From Rosellinia necatrix (Eukaryota; Ascomycota; Sordariomycetes; Xylariales; Xylariaceae): DNA of 64,000 nt. Below are positions 34,404 to 46,276 of the stretch, in pieces. Below the pieces are notes generated by a model. That model was not told the origin of the DNA, searched no databases, and saw only the letters and a list, made by a program, of their open reading frames with translations. The stretch lies in the NCBI GenBank assembly GCA_021209875.1, contig JAGYVD010000006.1:1860001-1924000 (forward strand), in the 5' to 3' direction. Within the stretch, counting starts at the first letter, position 1. Each line of letters begins with the position of its first letter. Both the position numbers and the translations under genes were made by a program.

Positions 34404-35632
34404 TCATTCGACAACATCATCGACATAAATCAGCATGTTCGGCACCATCGCGGCTAGATCTCTAGGTGCGCTCGAGATGGTCCAAGGGCTTACCTCGTCC
34501 CATATCCGAATCCTGGTGATGGTCTTGTGTCCGAATATGTTCCTGTGCTGGGCCAGCATGTAGGCGGGGCCGGCGGCATGGTAGGTGCCGAGAAGACCCC
34601 AGAAGGCCGGTGCAAGGGGGTCGCTGCCGTCTTCGTTGATGGTGAAGTCGGCGCCGGGCCACCTGGGCAAGGTAGTCCGGCCCGCTGTCCGCAGCGCATT
34701 GTATATAGCTGCCCGGGTGTTCCAGTTGGCGATGTGGTCCCGAACGACATAGTTCAGCCTTTTCCCGGCCGCCACATCCTGCCACTGCAGCGCCACCAAG
34801 TCCGACCACTTCTGTAGCGGTGGAATCTGTGCCTGAAGCCCTGACTCCGCCGGTGATTGATTATTGCATGCTATGATGTACCCATCCTGGCCGTTAAATA
34901 TGTTCTGGTAGTTGGCAGCGGTGGCCTGGGAACGGGGCGGTTAGTCTCTGATGCACTCATATTCCGGGCAGCAGCAATATACCTCGAATGGTTCACCGTG
35001 TTCATCTTGCCCCCAATCCTCTATATGAATAATGCCCCAAGCATTCTCGTTACCGAGATTGAAGCCGAGCTCGTCGTAGAGTGGCGTAATATGCTCACGC
35101 CACGCCTCCGTGTTCTCGGGGGTGAGCGATAGTGCCTCCCACCCGTATCGCTCCAGATCATCGGACACAAAGTCACTCTGGCGAGCTACCTTGCTGTTCA
35201 GAAGACACCAAAGCACTGTTACACAACAAATCGTCAGCGAAGTCTATGATATTTTTGGATAATGCTTAGCGTTTAGTGCTGCTTCGCTACTAGGAACTTC
35301 GAAGACTCTCTTACTATAGATAAGTGGTCAGCATGCGCATCCTATAACGGGAGACGAGGTGGCTCGCAAACCACTTACCTTCGTCCGGTATTCTGTCGTG
35401 AAACCCACGTAGGGGTATCCGGGTTGCCTCCTAAACTAATACCATCGATCTCATTACGCTGAAAGAGTTTGCGCGTGGCAGAGCCATTGTGCGGACTGTC
35501 GTCCGTCGGGAGAAGGAACGCATCAAGACCCGGCTTGTGGCTGGCGGCTAGCGGAATGGACTGCACGTAGGAAGCAATGAAGGCTAAGAGAATTGCTGCC
35601 CAAAGGACGAACATACGTCCTTGCGTCGCCAT
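34404..35632 (-). CDS. Secreted protein of unknown function, four exons
   Basis: Exons 35632-35379, 35313-35291 (23 nt), 35215-34983 and 34925-34404 give 343 residues in one frame. A signal peptide is clear (MFVLWAAILLAFIASYVQS, cleavage probably before IPLA). Intron 3 (57 bp) has a GTATAT donor, a GACTAAC branch point and a CCCAG acceptor, and it joins EHGEPFE to ATAANYQNIF. The C-terminal third contains LQKWSDLVALQWQDVA, IANWNTRAAIYNAL and PWTISSAPRDLAAMVPNM. I recall similar long secreted unknowns in plant-associated ascomycetes but cannot name a family. The tiny exon 2 is the least certain part: its donor (GTAGCG) was picked because it alone keeps the frame. Confidence 0.7.
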
Positions 35633-36954
35633 CCTGAGGTTGTCTCAAGAAAACCACGTCGCTGTGGTTCAACTGCGATTCAAATTACGGGAAAATGGAT
35701 TAAGAGTTAGGACACAATATCTTGCGGAAAGGAGATGGATATGCCATCCAACACCCTCATTAAGACAAATTTCAAGCCCGGCCATCCATTGAAGGTTTCC
35801 ATAGGATAAGCAAGGATCCGAGGTGCTGGAGACTATCGGGCCAACACCTCGAAGAAACAACAAAGGCCCAGCCCATAGCCTAGCCCGCGATAGACCTCGG
35901 ATGATCAAAGCTAGGCGGGTTGTTGGCTAGATCTGTACAACTCTCATTCCCGCCTCGGATCCATCCTCGTATGTTTGAGAGGTGGAGGACTGAGGGATTA
36001 GTCTACAGCAGCGGACTTAGCGAAGCATACCTCCGTCACGACCCGAAACATTGGCTCAGTTCAGGGAGGAACGTTAACGAAGGAGTTACTAGGAAGGTGT
36101 TGGGCCATGAACCAACAGATCATATTTTCGAATGGTAGGTGTTTGGTGTAATCTCTACTAGAACTATCTCCTGAATGTAACGCCCCGATATGACCGTAAT
36201 AAAACCGACCTCGCTCTCATGACCTTTCTAAGTTATCTTTACTAAATAGGTATGGGCTGTGGTGTCAATGGTTGGTTTGTAAGCATGCGTGTTGGTTAAC
36301 AGACCAGTGATCTAATATCTGTTCGTCATACCTATGTTTGTGGAACCTGCTTACATACCTGGGTTAGGCATGGTAGGGTCACTAAATATTGTTGGTTCTT
36401 GCGAACAATACCACGTTGTTGGGAATTGCATACAAGGATAGTGTGGATCTATAGCTTGCCTAACCCATGTCACAAAAGATGCTGTATGTGTTGACGGCCT
36501 AGGAATAACATCATGTAATTGGACTAATTACAAACAATTGTTTCTCAACTAACGGCTAAGTACATCGTAGGAACAGAGCCAATATCGAAGTGCGGAGAAA
36601 CACTCATGGTTCGACTTACATCGTGTGTTGTTTTGGGACCAACATCGTGCGAGAGTTCAGAGTTAGAGCCAACATGAATACAACCTATCTGGATATTCCT
36701 TTTACCGACATCCCACAACACGGCGAGGACCAGCATCCTATCCGCCATGTTGGAATGGGATCGGTGTGTGAGTAAGGACAGGCCAAACCACATCCTGCAT
36801 CATGCGCCCCTTCTTGACGACCTGATCGGGCTATCACCATATGTATATATTCTGGAGGTAATGATGAAAGATGTTATAAGTCTACTCTACGACGGTACAT
36901 GTTATCTTGTCAGGATAGATTATATCATTTGGTAGCCGTCTGCTCATTGCCGAC
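35633..36954. other. AT-rich spacer before the chitinase gene
   Basis: Open frames at 35920-36138 and 36545-36793 are unrecognised. No gene supported. It contains the promoters of the divergent secreted-protein and chitinase genes. Confidence 0.45.
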
Positions 36955-39900
36955 ATGGCTTCCAAACTACTTCCCCATGTCTACCTCATCGCCGCCCACC
37001 TCGGCACGCGTTGTGTTAACGCTGATACGAGGTCTGGCATTACGCACCAAAGCCCGGAACGTGCACTGCCTCAGCTTGGACCTCCTTATACTGGATTTCA
37101 ACTTGACCAAAAGGCCGCTATAGTCCCTGCGAACTCGTCGATCACCACCCGCCAAGAGGTACAATCCCTTTACAAGAGGCAGAGAGAAGAAGACCCGGAT
37201 ACAGGCGCGTTACTATGTAAGAAGGCGCCGTGTGTCGACGGCAGGTAAGCATCACCCTCTTAAATTGTATTCCCGAAGATAGGATCCCATTCGGCATGGC
37301 TGACAACTCACCTTGACAAGCTGTTGCGGCCCTGCTGGTATCTGCGGTTATGGCCCCGACTTCTGCGGCACTGGTTGCACCAGCAACTGTGATGCGACAG
37401 CTATGTGCGGTATCTATTCGGTAAACGGGTCTGAAAGCTGTGGCATGAATCTATGCTGCAGCTGGGGTAAGAATCTCCTCTACAACTCTCCGCCAAGAGC
37501 AGGTGCTGATATTATCACCTAGGCGGGTGGTGCGGTACAACGGTAGACCACTGTATCGAGGCCAATCCGTTCACGCCGTGCCAGGCCGGCTACGGCCCTT
37601 GTGAGATCATTCGCCCTAATCTATGTGGCGAGGACTCGGGCACCACTAGTGGTCGCTCGATCGGCTACTATCAAGCTTTCAACGCGCGAGGTCGAATCTG
37701 CAATCGCATCGCGCCGGATCAGATTCAGACGGACGGCTATACACATTTATTTTTTGCCTTTGCCACTATTGATCCCGTGTCATTTTTAGTCAAGCCTTGG
37801 GAGGAAGATGACATATCTCTGATGACGGCCTTCACTGAACTCAAAACACCGACCCTACAAACCTGGGTCGCCGTGGGCGGTTACGACTTCAGTGATGTAA
37901 CGCAGCCAACACATACCACATGGAGCGATCTCTGCGCCGATGCCAATCATCGGGCTGCCTTCATCCGCTCTGCCGTGACATTTATGGACCAGTATGGCTT
38001 CCAAGGAATGGACCTTGACTGGGAGTATCCCGTAGCTCCTGAGCGAGGGGGCCATCCCGATGACACGCAAAACTTTGTGAAGCTGGTCCGAGAGATGAGG
38101 GCGGCCTTCGGAACTAAGTACGGACTCAGTATGACACTGGCACCAGACTACTGGTACCTCCGCCACTTCGATGCAAAGGCCATGGAGCCTTACGTGAACT
38201 TTTTCAGCTTCATGGGCTATGACCTGCACGGTTCCTGGGACAGCGATGTGCTGGCCCTTGGTGCGCTCGTCCGTGGCCAAGCCGATATACGAGAAATCTA
38301 CAACGACACATTGCCTCTATGGTACGACGGTCTCGACCCTGCCAAGATCAATTTTGGGCTGGCTTGGTACGGTCGTGGCTACACGCTTGCCGACCCAAGC
38401 TGCAACGAGCTTCTGTGTCCCTTCAAGGCACCCAGCAAGGCAGGCAAGTGCACCGGGAGCGTGGGGGTCCTCTCTCTCCGGGAAATCCAGCAGATCATAG
38501 CTGAAAAGGGCCTCAAACCGCGACTCAATGCCGAGTCTATGATGAAGGAGCTGGTATGGGAGGACCAGTGGATCGGGTACGACGACGAGGAAACACACGC
38601 CCTGAAGCGAAGGTTCGCGAACAACCTCTGTTTCGGCGGCACGATGGCCTGGAGCGTCGACTTCAACTCGGGCCCCGGCTCCGGAGACGAACCTCCCGTG
38701 TCCACAGACGGCCGTTGTGGCTCCGGCACTGGTGGGCAGGTTTGCGAGGGCAGCGGGTTCGGCGACTGTTGCTCCTCTCACGGATACTGTGGGAGCACTT
38801 CGGACCACTGCGGGATTGGATGCCAGGGCGGTCGATGCCTTACCGGCGGCGAGACTACCGATGGGACGTGCGGTGTCGGCTACAACGATTTCGTGTGTGG
38901 TCTCTGGCCTCAAGGGAGCTGTTGCTCTCCGGCAGGCTATTGTGGCAGCACGGAAGATCACTGCGGCCCTGGTTGCCAAAGCGGACCATGCTTGCAGGAT
39001 CCCGATGGCAAAGGCTCCGGCGATGTTTACATCGACAATACCGTATATGTCCAGCCTAGCCCTACCGTGCAGTGTTTTCCGCCCTGTAATTTGGTGTTTC
39101 CTCCCTCCACCATCCCTACCGCCACTACATTCTCTTTCGCACCCATCACGACGGCTTTGACCATTGGTGGCTCGGTAACCACAGCAGTCATTAAGCCTTC
39201 TCCAAGTATGTGTCAAACCCCTAGAAAAGTACACAGCTCACGACTGACCAAGTACAGTTACAACGAGTGTTATATGGTTCTCGAATCTGCCAATCCCCTC
39301 GGGCCAGAGCACTAGCGCTTTTGCGCTCACGTCCAGCATCAAGCCAGACCCTCTAGTGTTCACTTTCAACGGAGTGACCACTACGCTTAGTTTCCCATCA
39401 GCGCCGTTGCTTCATCCCACCACCACCACCACCACTGCGGTACCAATATTCTATACCCTCCCGACCACTGTGTATTCGACCAAGGGTACGACGCAGACCT
39501 TCTCCGAGGATCAGATCACCACCCTGAGCCGATTCACGGGAACCTCTACGAGTACCACTACATGGGTCGATGACCAGACGTCCACGACATCTACTACCGT
39601 GGCACCAATTATCATAGGACCAGGTGGCTTTTACTGGTCTCCCGTTCCGAATCCGACGGGGCCGAAGTTTCCCATCCCGAATCTACCCGAGCTTCCTCCT
39701 CTCCCGGATCCGCCCTGCTTCAACTTCTTTGACATCTTCTCCATCAACTGTCCGCCCGATCACAGCAAACCTACGTCCCACTATAGTCAAGGCGCGCCGA
39801 AGCCGACTTGTAGGTCGGGTTGTGGGAAAGTTGATCATCCGTCGGACGAGAACGATTCTACGAGCACCTGCGCAACCGAGACACATACCACGTGCCAGAC

Positions 39901-41045
39901 CCGGGCCGGGTCAGCAAGTTGCAACACATATGTCGGCTGTGACTGTCCCACCTCGACTGTCACGGATGTTTGGGTTTCCTGTCAGTCAGAGTCATGCACC
40001 AGTAAGTCAAGCATTTTCCTCATTGCCCTTGATCTGTAGCACAGGTTCTAATTCATGTTGTAGCTACAAGCTCCAGCGTCATTACAGGCTGCTATGTTAC
40101 CGCCACAGCTACAACTACGGGCGAGTACTGTCCTCTGTAAGCAACAAGCTCCCAGCTTTCCCAACGCGCCAATGCAGTCACCACGTTGCGCGTAACCACA
40201 GGATGGGTAGATAATACTTCACTTCACTTTGCTGACACGGCCTTCGCAGCTTCTCGGACTACCCTGCTCTGCAAGCCGTCGGTGACACGCTCCCGCCAGG
40301 TGTTACCGTAACGTACATGCCATCTGCGTACCCGCCATCAGTGCTGATCGGCACGTCTCGAAACACCGGGACGAGCGGGACCGCGGTGGTGGGCAAATCG
40401 ACCGTCTCGCTCATCACCATCACGGTGACGACCGTGATCACGGTAGACGGCACCACGGCGACGCTGTTCCCCCGGACCACGCGCAACAAGCCGTGGTTCA
40501 ACGACTGGGACTCACTAGGCGTGGTGCCTCCCAGCACCAGCGACACGCCGCCGACCACCACCACGACCACCAGCACACCGCCGCCACCGCCGCCGCCGCC
40601 GCCGCCTGAAACGAACGCGCCCCCCGGAGCGAGGCCGGTGTGGATGTTCGCGGGGCAGAGCATCCCGGGGTCCGGGCCGTTCCCGGTGTCGCGGTTCACG
40701 TTCAACTGCGCGAACCTGGACGACTTCGACCCGGAGGAGATGGTGCTCGACACGTGCGACCTCAACAGCGACTGGGAGATCGAGGCGCCGCTAGGGCTCA
40801 GCAACCTGGACACGGAGGGGCTGGGCGAGATCACCGACGTCTTCGGCGACACGTGCGCCTTCGTCAGCGCCGTCGGCGGCCGCGACTGGGAGGACGTCGA
40901 CTTCAACACCGTCATCGGCTCCCTGCAGGACTGCGGCAAGTGGAGCGACGCCAAGTGTGTTAAGTACCCCCTCGAGTTCGGCAACACGAAGAATTGCGGC
41001 GGCGGCGTCATGTCGACGGAGCTCGCCCTCTGTACTTGGGACTAA
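36955..41045 (+). CDS. GH18 chitinase with CBM18 domains (fungal subgroup C type), six exons
   Basis: Exons 36955-37244, 37321-37466, 37523-39205, 39258-40001, 40064-40136 and 40250-41045 give 1,243 residues. Order: a possible signal peptide (MASKLLPHVYLIAAHLGTRCVNA); N-terminal Cys-rich chitin-binding segments built by the exon 1-2-3 joints (CCGPAGICGYG, then CCSWGGWCGTTVDHC); a GH18 barrel from about residue 175; two further CBM18 domains (CCSSHGYCGSTSDHCG and CCSPAGYCGSTEDHCG); then a Thr/Pro-rich linker with a proline run and a Cys-containing tail. The GH18 motif is QGMDLDWEYP with catalytic Glu313. Subgroup C chitinases are large secreted or wall-bound enzymes for chitin remodelling or attack on other fungi; many also carry LysM domains, but I see none. 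Sequence from about 40320 is markedly more GC-rich than the rest. It converges on the BVMO gene. Confidence 0.93.
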
Positions 41046-41606
41046 GCTGGGGGGTCGCGTGGAGGGATCTGCAATATGTTAAGGGGGCAAATATATGGGC
41101 AGTATATCTAGCAGACGCTACTTTGGAGCCAAATACGCGTACCCTGCAGGAGATAGACAGATTTATCCCGCCTGGATCTACGACACTTAATAAGCGCTAT
41201 TCATCAATTAATGTATTCAGATACAATTATATTTACTTTATAAAATAAAAGTAAGTAACTAGCCAATGAGATAATAAGTTACAACTAAAATCCTAGAATT
41301 CTCACATTTCGTTAGCATATATCCTGTCAGCGATCTTAGCGTGAAATCTGCGAGCGAAAGCATGCTATTCTCTGAGATATTGTGAATTCGAAACAAGGTG
41401 ACTATAAGTGCCTGAGAGGGCCAGCTATATATAAAGACTGCATAGATAGGCATCTTCGCGGATACTCGCTTTCACGTTTTGTAAATAAGGCATACTGAGC
41501 TAAATACGAGTCATCGACGGATGTCAAAATTACTTTGGCCCCCATGCCCAATCACCACTATCACTAGTGTTCCAATAAATAGGGGGATTCTCATTTCCCC
41601 TACCCG
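41046..41606. other. Spacer between convergent genes
   Basis: AT-rich 3' flanks of the chitinase and BVMO genes. Nothing recognised. Confidence 0.5.
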
Positions 41607-43410
41607 TTATGGACTGAAGTGCAACCCGGTCACAATATCGCCCCATTTACTATGCATCCAATCCAAGGGCGGGCTCGTCTTTGGCCGCCACGGCCCCGTA
41701 TTGCCGTACCTGGGCAGCGTCGATTCCACCCTCGCGCTGTAGGTCGAGGTCAACTGCCAGAACTTCTGGTAGCCGTTCGTGCCCCCCGGCGGTAGCCGAG
41801 GGACCGCTGTCTTGACGCCTTTTGATTTTGTGTACTTTATAAGCCGAGTGAGTACTGGGGAAAAAAAAAACCCTAGTTAGCAGAGTTTCTCTCGTGAGAA
41901 GCGTCCGACATCCGCCCCATCAGAATATGGCCCAACGCCACACGAGAATACGGCCTATTCCCAAGTAGACCGACCGGGGAAAGGGAGGGAAAGGGAGGGA
42001 AGGGGAGGGGTGGGATGATCCATCCCGAGTGACTTACTGTGCGCGGTGGTATCGGCGCCGAGCGTCCACGACGCGTCGACGTAGCCGACGACGAGCATCA
42101 TGTTGGGGACGTCCTGGACCATGGTGCCGTGCCACAGCAGGCGGCCGGCGAAGTCGGCGCGCTCGCCGTTGACGACGACGGCGACGCCGCCGCCCATGCG
42201 CATGCGGAGGCCGGTGGCGGTCACGATGACGTCGGCCTCGACCTCGGTGCCGTCCCGCATGCGGAGGCCGGCCGCCGTGACCGCGTCGATGTGGCCCGTC
42301 ACGACGCCCGTGCCCGGCCGCTCGCGCAGCGCCCGGTAGAAGTCGCCGCCCGGCGACAGGCACAGCCGCTGCTGCCACGGCGTGTACGCCGGGTCGAAGT
42401 GCGGCCGGTGCGGGATGCGGGACGGCAGCTGCGGGATCGTCCGGCTGATCAGCAGGTTGCGCGCCGACTGGGGGAAGTACCGCGCGTAGAGGACTACCAG
42501 GTACCCCGACCACTGCCGCGTTTGGGGGTCAGTTATCGCTCTTCGGTGACGTGACCTTGTGTGTCCGGACGGCTCTGGATCGGCATGAACCCTTTCTATG
42601 CCACTTCCGAATTCCGTAGGGAAAAAAAAAAAAAAAAGATAATAATAAGCTTACTAGGTACTTTATCCGGAGCCATGTCGCAGCCCACGGCTTCGGTATC
42701 ATCTTCATTAACCAAGACGTCGCCGGGCTCCCGTTCATGGCAGAGACAATATACGTGGGACTCCTCTGCACCATTGTCACCGCCGCGGCGGTTTCTGCAA
42801 GGGTGGGAACCAGAGTAACGGCCGTCGCTCCGCTTCCGATGATCGCTATCTTCTTGCCGCTGTGATCATAGTCTTGGGGCCAATGCTGTGGGTGAATGAC
42901 TTTCCCTTCAAAGTCGTCTAATCCCGGGATCACCGTCTTGAGTGGGTTGGCATAGTCATAATAGCCCGTTCCCAATATGACCCAGGTCGCCTTGAACTCC
43001 TTCTTCTGCTCATTATGTTCGGCCGTCACCGTCCAACACTCCGTTTCCCTTGACCAGTCTGCCGCTAAGACCTTGTGCTGAAAGCGCATATAACGGTCAA
43101 GCTTGTATTTCGTGACACAGGTCTCCAGATACTCTATGATGAGAGGGCCTTTCGCTATCGGAGTCTCGTAGGGCCAGGGCTCCCATTGGAAGCCATAGGT
43201 GAACAAATCCGAGTCGGAGCGGATTCCGGGATAGCGAAAAAGATCCCAGGTGCCGCCGATGTTCCCTCGCCCTTCGAGAATTGTAAATGTGGCATTTGGG
43301 AGTTGCGTCTGTAGGCGATATGCGGTGTTGATGCCAGACACACCGGCACCGACGATGAGCACGTCGAACACCTCGACCTCCTCGCCGTTCTGCGACTCCG
43401 CTGAACCCAT
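41607..43410 (-). CDS. Class B flavin monooxygenase, Baeyer-Villiger type, three exons
   Basis: Exons 43410-42655, 42512-42038 and 41854-41607 give 492 residues. The FAD Rossmann motif is VGAGVSG (G21, G23, G26) and the NADPH motif is IIGSGATA (G192, G194). The Baeyer-Villiger fingerprint FXGXXXHXXXWP is exact at residues 167-178 (FEGKVIHPQHWP). The enzyme should insert oxygen next to a ketone, or oxidise a heteroatom, using NADPH and O2; the substrate is unknown. Intron 1 (142 bp) contains an A/T homopolymer, and intron 2 ends in a run of ten T and CCCCAG. Exon 3 gives LPPGGTNGYQKFWQLTS and ends GLHFSP. Exon 2 is far more GC-rich than exon 1. No biosynthetic core gene lies nearby, so a catabolic or detoxifying role is as likely as a pathway role. 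Confidence 0.93.
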
Positions 43411-44992
43411 GCTGGGTACCTAGGGTGATGCTCTATGGGCAACAATGTCGCAAGCGTTGAGCTGCCGAGACTAAATGGGTATGGATACTTATGTGACTAT
43501 GCAATCTTAGGCTTCGTACTAGGTGCCACGACGCAGCTAAAGCGAATGGTTTATTCCCATTCTTGTTTGTCTCCCTGGCCTGGGATTTTGTGATGCTTTT
43601 CTACCCACAGACCCCTGCTGCACACTACGACATCCAGCTCCGCACCATCAACCCTTGGCCAGGGCCATCTCCACAGAACCTCACGATAGACAGCCGAGGT
43701 ATTTTTCTTTCCGGGGCGGAATGCCTCTTCGTATCATGGATCAATGGTCAAAGCTTACCATTTGATATGGGGTATAACCGCCATCGCCTCCGTGTTTTCC
43801 GGGCCATGTCACCTATTTCATTGGTATTTGATAAGATAGCCAGAATGGTGATTGACACTGAATGTAGATCAAGACTGAGACCCCCACCGATACCCTAGAC
43901 AGCATTCGTCTACCCGTACAACGGTAATGCTTGGTGGTCTCGACAAGAACCACAAGTTCGGTGCCATTTCTTAAAGCTGTGTTTCACGAGAGGCGGGTAC
44001 AGAGGTTGTAGCTTGGTATTGGACTTGTTACTTTGGTAGTAGATAGCCTGTATCGCTTATTAAAAGAATTTATCCTGTAGCCATTTACCACTCTGAGGGC
44101 TGACATGCGGGGGGGGATGCATCCAAAACATCGCTTACTTCATAAATCACTAGTCCGACCGGGTGCCCACGTTGGGTTAGAGTATGATGCTGTGCTGTCT
44201 ACGCTGTATTCTTGGCGGCAAGCCGTCACATTGACTGGATGGTTGGCGGTGGAAATGGTGGCTGGGCTATACTGGCCCCTCCAAGTAGTGTAGTTACATG
44301 ATATGATAAGTCTAGAGTTTTCCCACGTCAATTCCTGTATATCGATAGGTAGTATGGAATACAGTAAAGATAGATTACACAACATGCTATCTATACCATA
44401 GGAGCAATTCCTTTTCAGCTTTCAAGGTAAAACATTAATAATCACTACAGAAGCACCAATCATGACGACAGAGAATAAGCCCCGAATATGTAAGTATCCA
44501 CGACCTAGGGTTTGTTATTCCGATATCTCCCCTACATGATCCTCACTATCGTAGCACGATATACCTGTCTAATTCTCATAAGCCGACCGGTTGCATCACA
44601 TGCGATAGCAGCTTTGTTATAACCCCGCTGCCGACTAGGAGATCACTAACTACCCCAGATTCTTGACCGGAACTAAATCTTGGAATCCAGCACTAAGGAT
44701 CGCCAAGCCGTAACGCGGGCACGCCTTTGGTGGCATGTACGTGACTCGCTAAGACAAACATGAGTGCTGCCTATTCCTCTTATGGCGATTCGTATCGCCC
44801 GTATCAGTTACGTGGCTGCGATGATGATGATGATGATGATGATGATGACGACGGGCGCAGAGGCTTAGCCTAGGCATGTTATTACTTACTTACTTATATA
44901 TATAAGAAACCAAGAGCGGAGGCACTCTCAGAACGCGGCGCCTCCCATCGGCACGAACGCACCCACCGCATTCATCACTACGCAACCATACC
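43411..44992. other. Spacer with a (ATG)n microsatellite
   Basis: Divergent promoters of the BVMO and GFA-fold genes. Open frames near 43563-43898 and 44105-44385 are unrecognised. A tatatatata run lies near 44896-44904, about 90 bases before the start of the next gene. Confidence 0.5.
44821..44848 (+). repeat. (ATG)9 microsatellite
   Basis: Nine perfect ATG units followed by degenerate copies, about 145 bp upstream of the GFA-fold gene. If transcribed in the leader, these triplets would be upstream start codons. Confidence 0.9.
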
Positions 44993-46276
44993 ATGGCAGC
45001 GGCCAGAAACGAAGACGGCGGCAGCGGCGGGACCCTCGAGCTCGTGGCGCACTGCCTCTGCGGGGCGCAGCGGTTCGCGGCCAAGGTCCCTCTGTCGGCG
45101 CTGCCCCTCGACGTGATCTACTGCCACTGCACCTCGTGCCGGCGGGCGACGGGGGCGCTGTACAGCACGTACGTGCCGTGGCCGGGCGACCCCGCCGCGA
45201 TCCGCGGGCCGGCGTCGTCGCTGCGCCGGTACGCGTTCACGGACGCGATCACGACGCTGTTCTGCGGCGTCTGCAGCTCCGCCATGTTCGCCGAGACCAG
45301 GCCGGCGGCGGCGGCCGGCGGTGCCCCGAACTACGGCGTGCAGACCGGCGTGCTCGCCAACGTCGAAGTTCCCGCCGGCGGCGGCGGCGGCGGCAGCGGT
45401 GGAGGTGGCGGTGGCGGTGGCGGTGGCGGCCTGCTCAAAATCACGCACCACATCTTCCTCGGCGACACGCTGGACGGCGGGGCGTCGCCCTGGCTGTGCG
45501 ATGCCAACCGCGACGGCAGCCGGCCGCGTCTGTGGCGGGGCCACAGGGGCCAGAGCGAGGAGCTGTCCTCGACGGCCCACGACTGGCCGGCCGCGGCGGG
45601 TCCGGCCGCGGCAGACGGGGACATCCCCATCCGCTGCCACTGCGGCGGGGTCGACCTCGTCCTCTCGCCCGCCGCGCGGGACTTCGCCGGCCGGGAGCGG
45701 TCGGGGCTGCCCTGGTTCGTGGACCCGGCGTCGGACAGGTCGCTCGGCGGCTTCGACGCGTGCGACTCGTGCCGCCTGTCGTCCGGGAGCGACGTCTTCC
45801 ACTGGACCTTCGCCCTCCTCCGCCATCTCGCCTTCCCCCCGACGCCGGCCGGGGCCCGCGCCGACTTCCCCGCGTCGAGCATCGAGCTCAGGGACGCCGT
45901 CGCCGTCGGCCCGTCCCCCCCCTCTGCCGATCGGGATCCGCGCTGGGGCACCCTCGCCCTCTACGAGAGCTCGCCCGGCGTCCAGCGGTACTTCTGCAGC
46001 CGGTGCTCCGCCTGCGTCTTCTACGCGTCGGACGACCGCCCGGAGATGGTGGACGTGGCCGTCGGGCTGCTGGACTCCGGAGACGGCGCGCGGGCCGAGA
46101 GGCTGCTCTCGTGGGATTTCGGCGGGGAGATGGTATGGAGACGAGATGTTCTGGGTGGCTGGAGGGAGGGCTTCATCCAGAGCGTCGAAGCCGCCGCCGA
46201 GCGCTGGAGATTGGAACAGGGTTACCCAAGGAATTGGCGTCGGATACAGAAGGAAGAGGCAAAAATCTCCAACTGA
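44993..46276 (+). CDS. Tandem GFA/CENP-V-fold zinc protein
   Basis: A single-exon 427-residue protein with two Mss4-like GFA (glutathione-dependent formaldehyde-activating/CENP-V) domains. Domain 1 (about 16-150) has the zinc ligands HCLCG (C21, C23), YCHCTSC (C44, C46, C49) and FCGVC. Domain 2 (about 205-380) has RCHCGG, CDSCRLSSG and FCSRCSACVFY. A glycine run (GGGGGGGSGGGGGGGGGGG-like, near residues 124-143) interrupts domain 1, coded by GC-rich repeats. Most family members have unproven activity; the formaldehyde role of bacterial Gfa has been questioned. There is no signal peptide. The gene is very GC-rich, so long false open frames occur on both strands. The start at 44993 follows a typical accATGGC context. 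Confidence 0.9.
   Translation: MAAARNEDGGSGGTLELVAHCLCGAQRFAAKVPLSALPLDVIYCHCTSCRRATGALYSTYVPWPGDPAAIRGPASSLRRYAFTDAITTLFCGVCSSAMFAETRPAAAAGGAPNYGVQTGVLANVEVPAGGGGGGSGGGGGGGGGGGLLKITHHIFLGDTLDGGASPWLCDANRDGSRPRLWRGHRGQSEELSSTAHDWPAAAGPAAADGDIPIRCHCGGVDLVLSPAARDFAGRERSGLPWFVDPASDRSLGGFDACDSCRLSSGSDVFHWTFALLRHLAFPPTPAGARADFPASSIELRDAVAVGPSPPSADRDPRWGTLALYESSPGVQRYFCSRCSACVFYASDDRPEMVDVAVGLLDSGDGARAERLLSWDFGGEMVWRRDVLGGWREGFIQSVEAAAERWRLEQGYPRNWRRIQKEEAKISN

Noticed and set aside
42034..42554. Plus- and minus-strand frames of about 160-170 residues over BVMO exon 2
   Set aside because: Shadows of the GC-rich exon; the BVMO frame alone keeps the flavoprotein sequence across introns.
36955..43410. 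Chitinase plus BVMO as part of a biosynthetic gene cluster
   Set aside because: No PKS, NRPS, terpene synthase, transporter or cluster regulator lies next to them.
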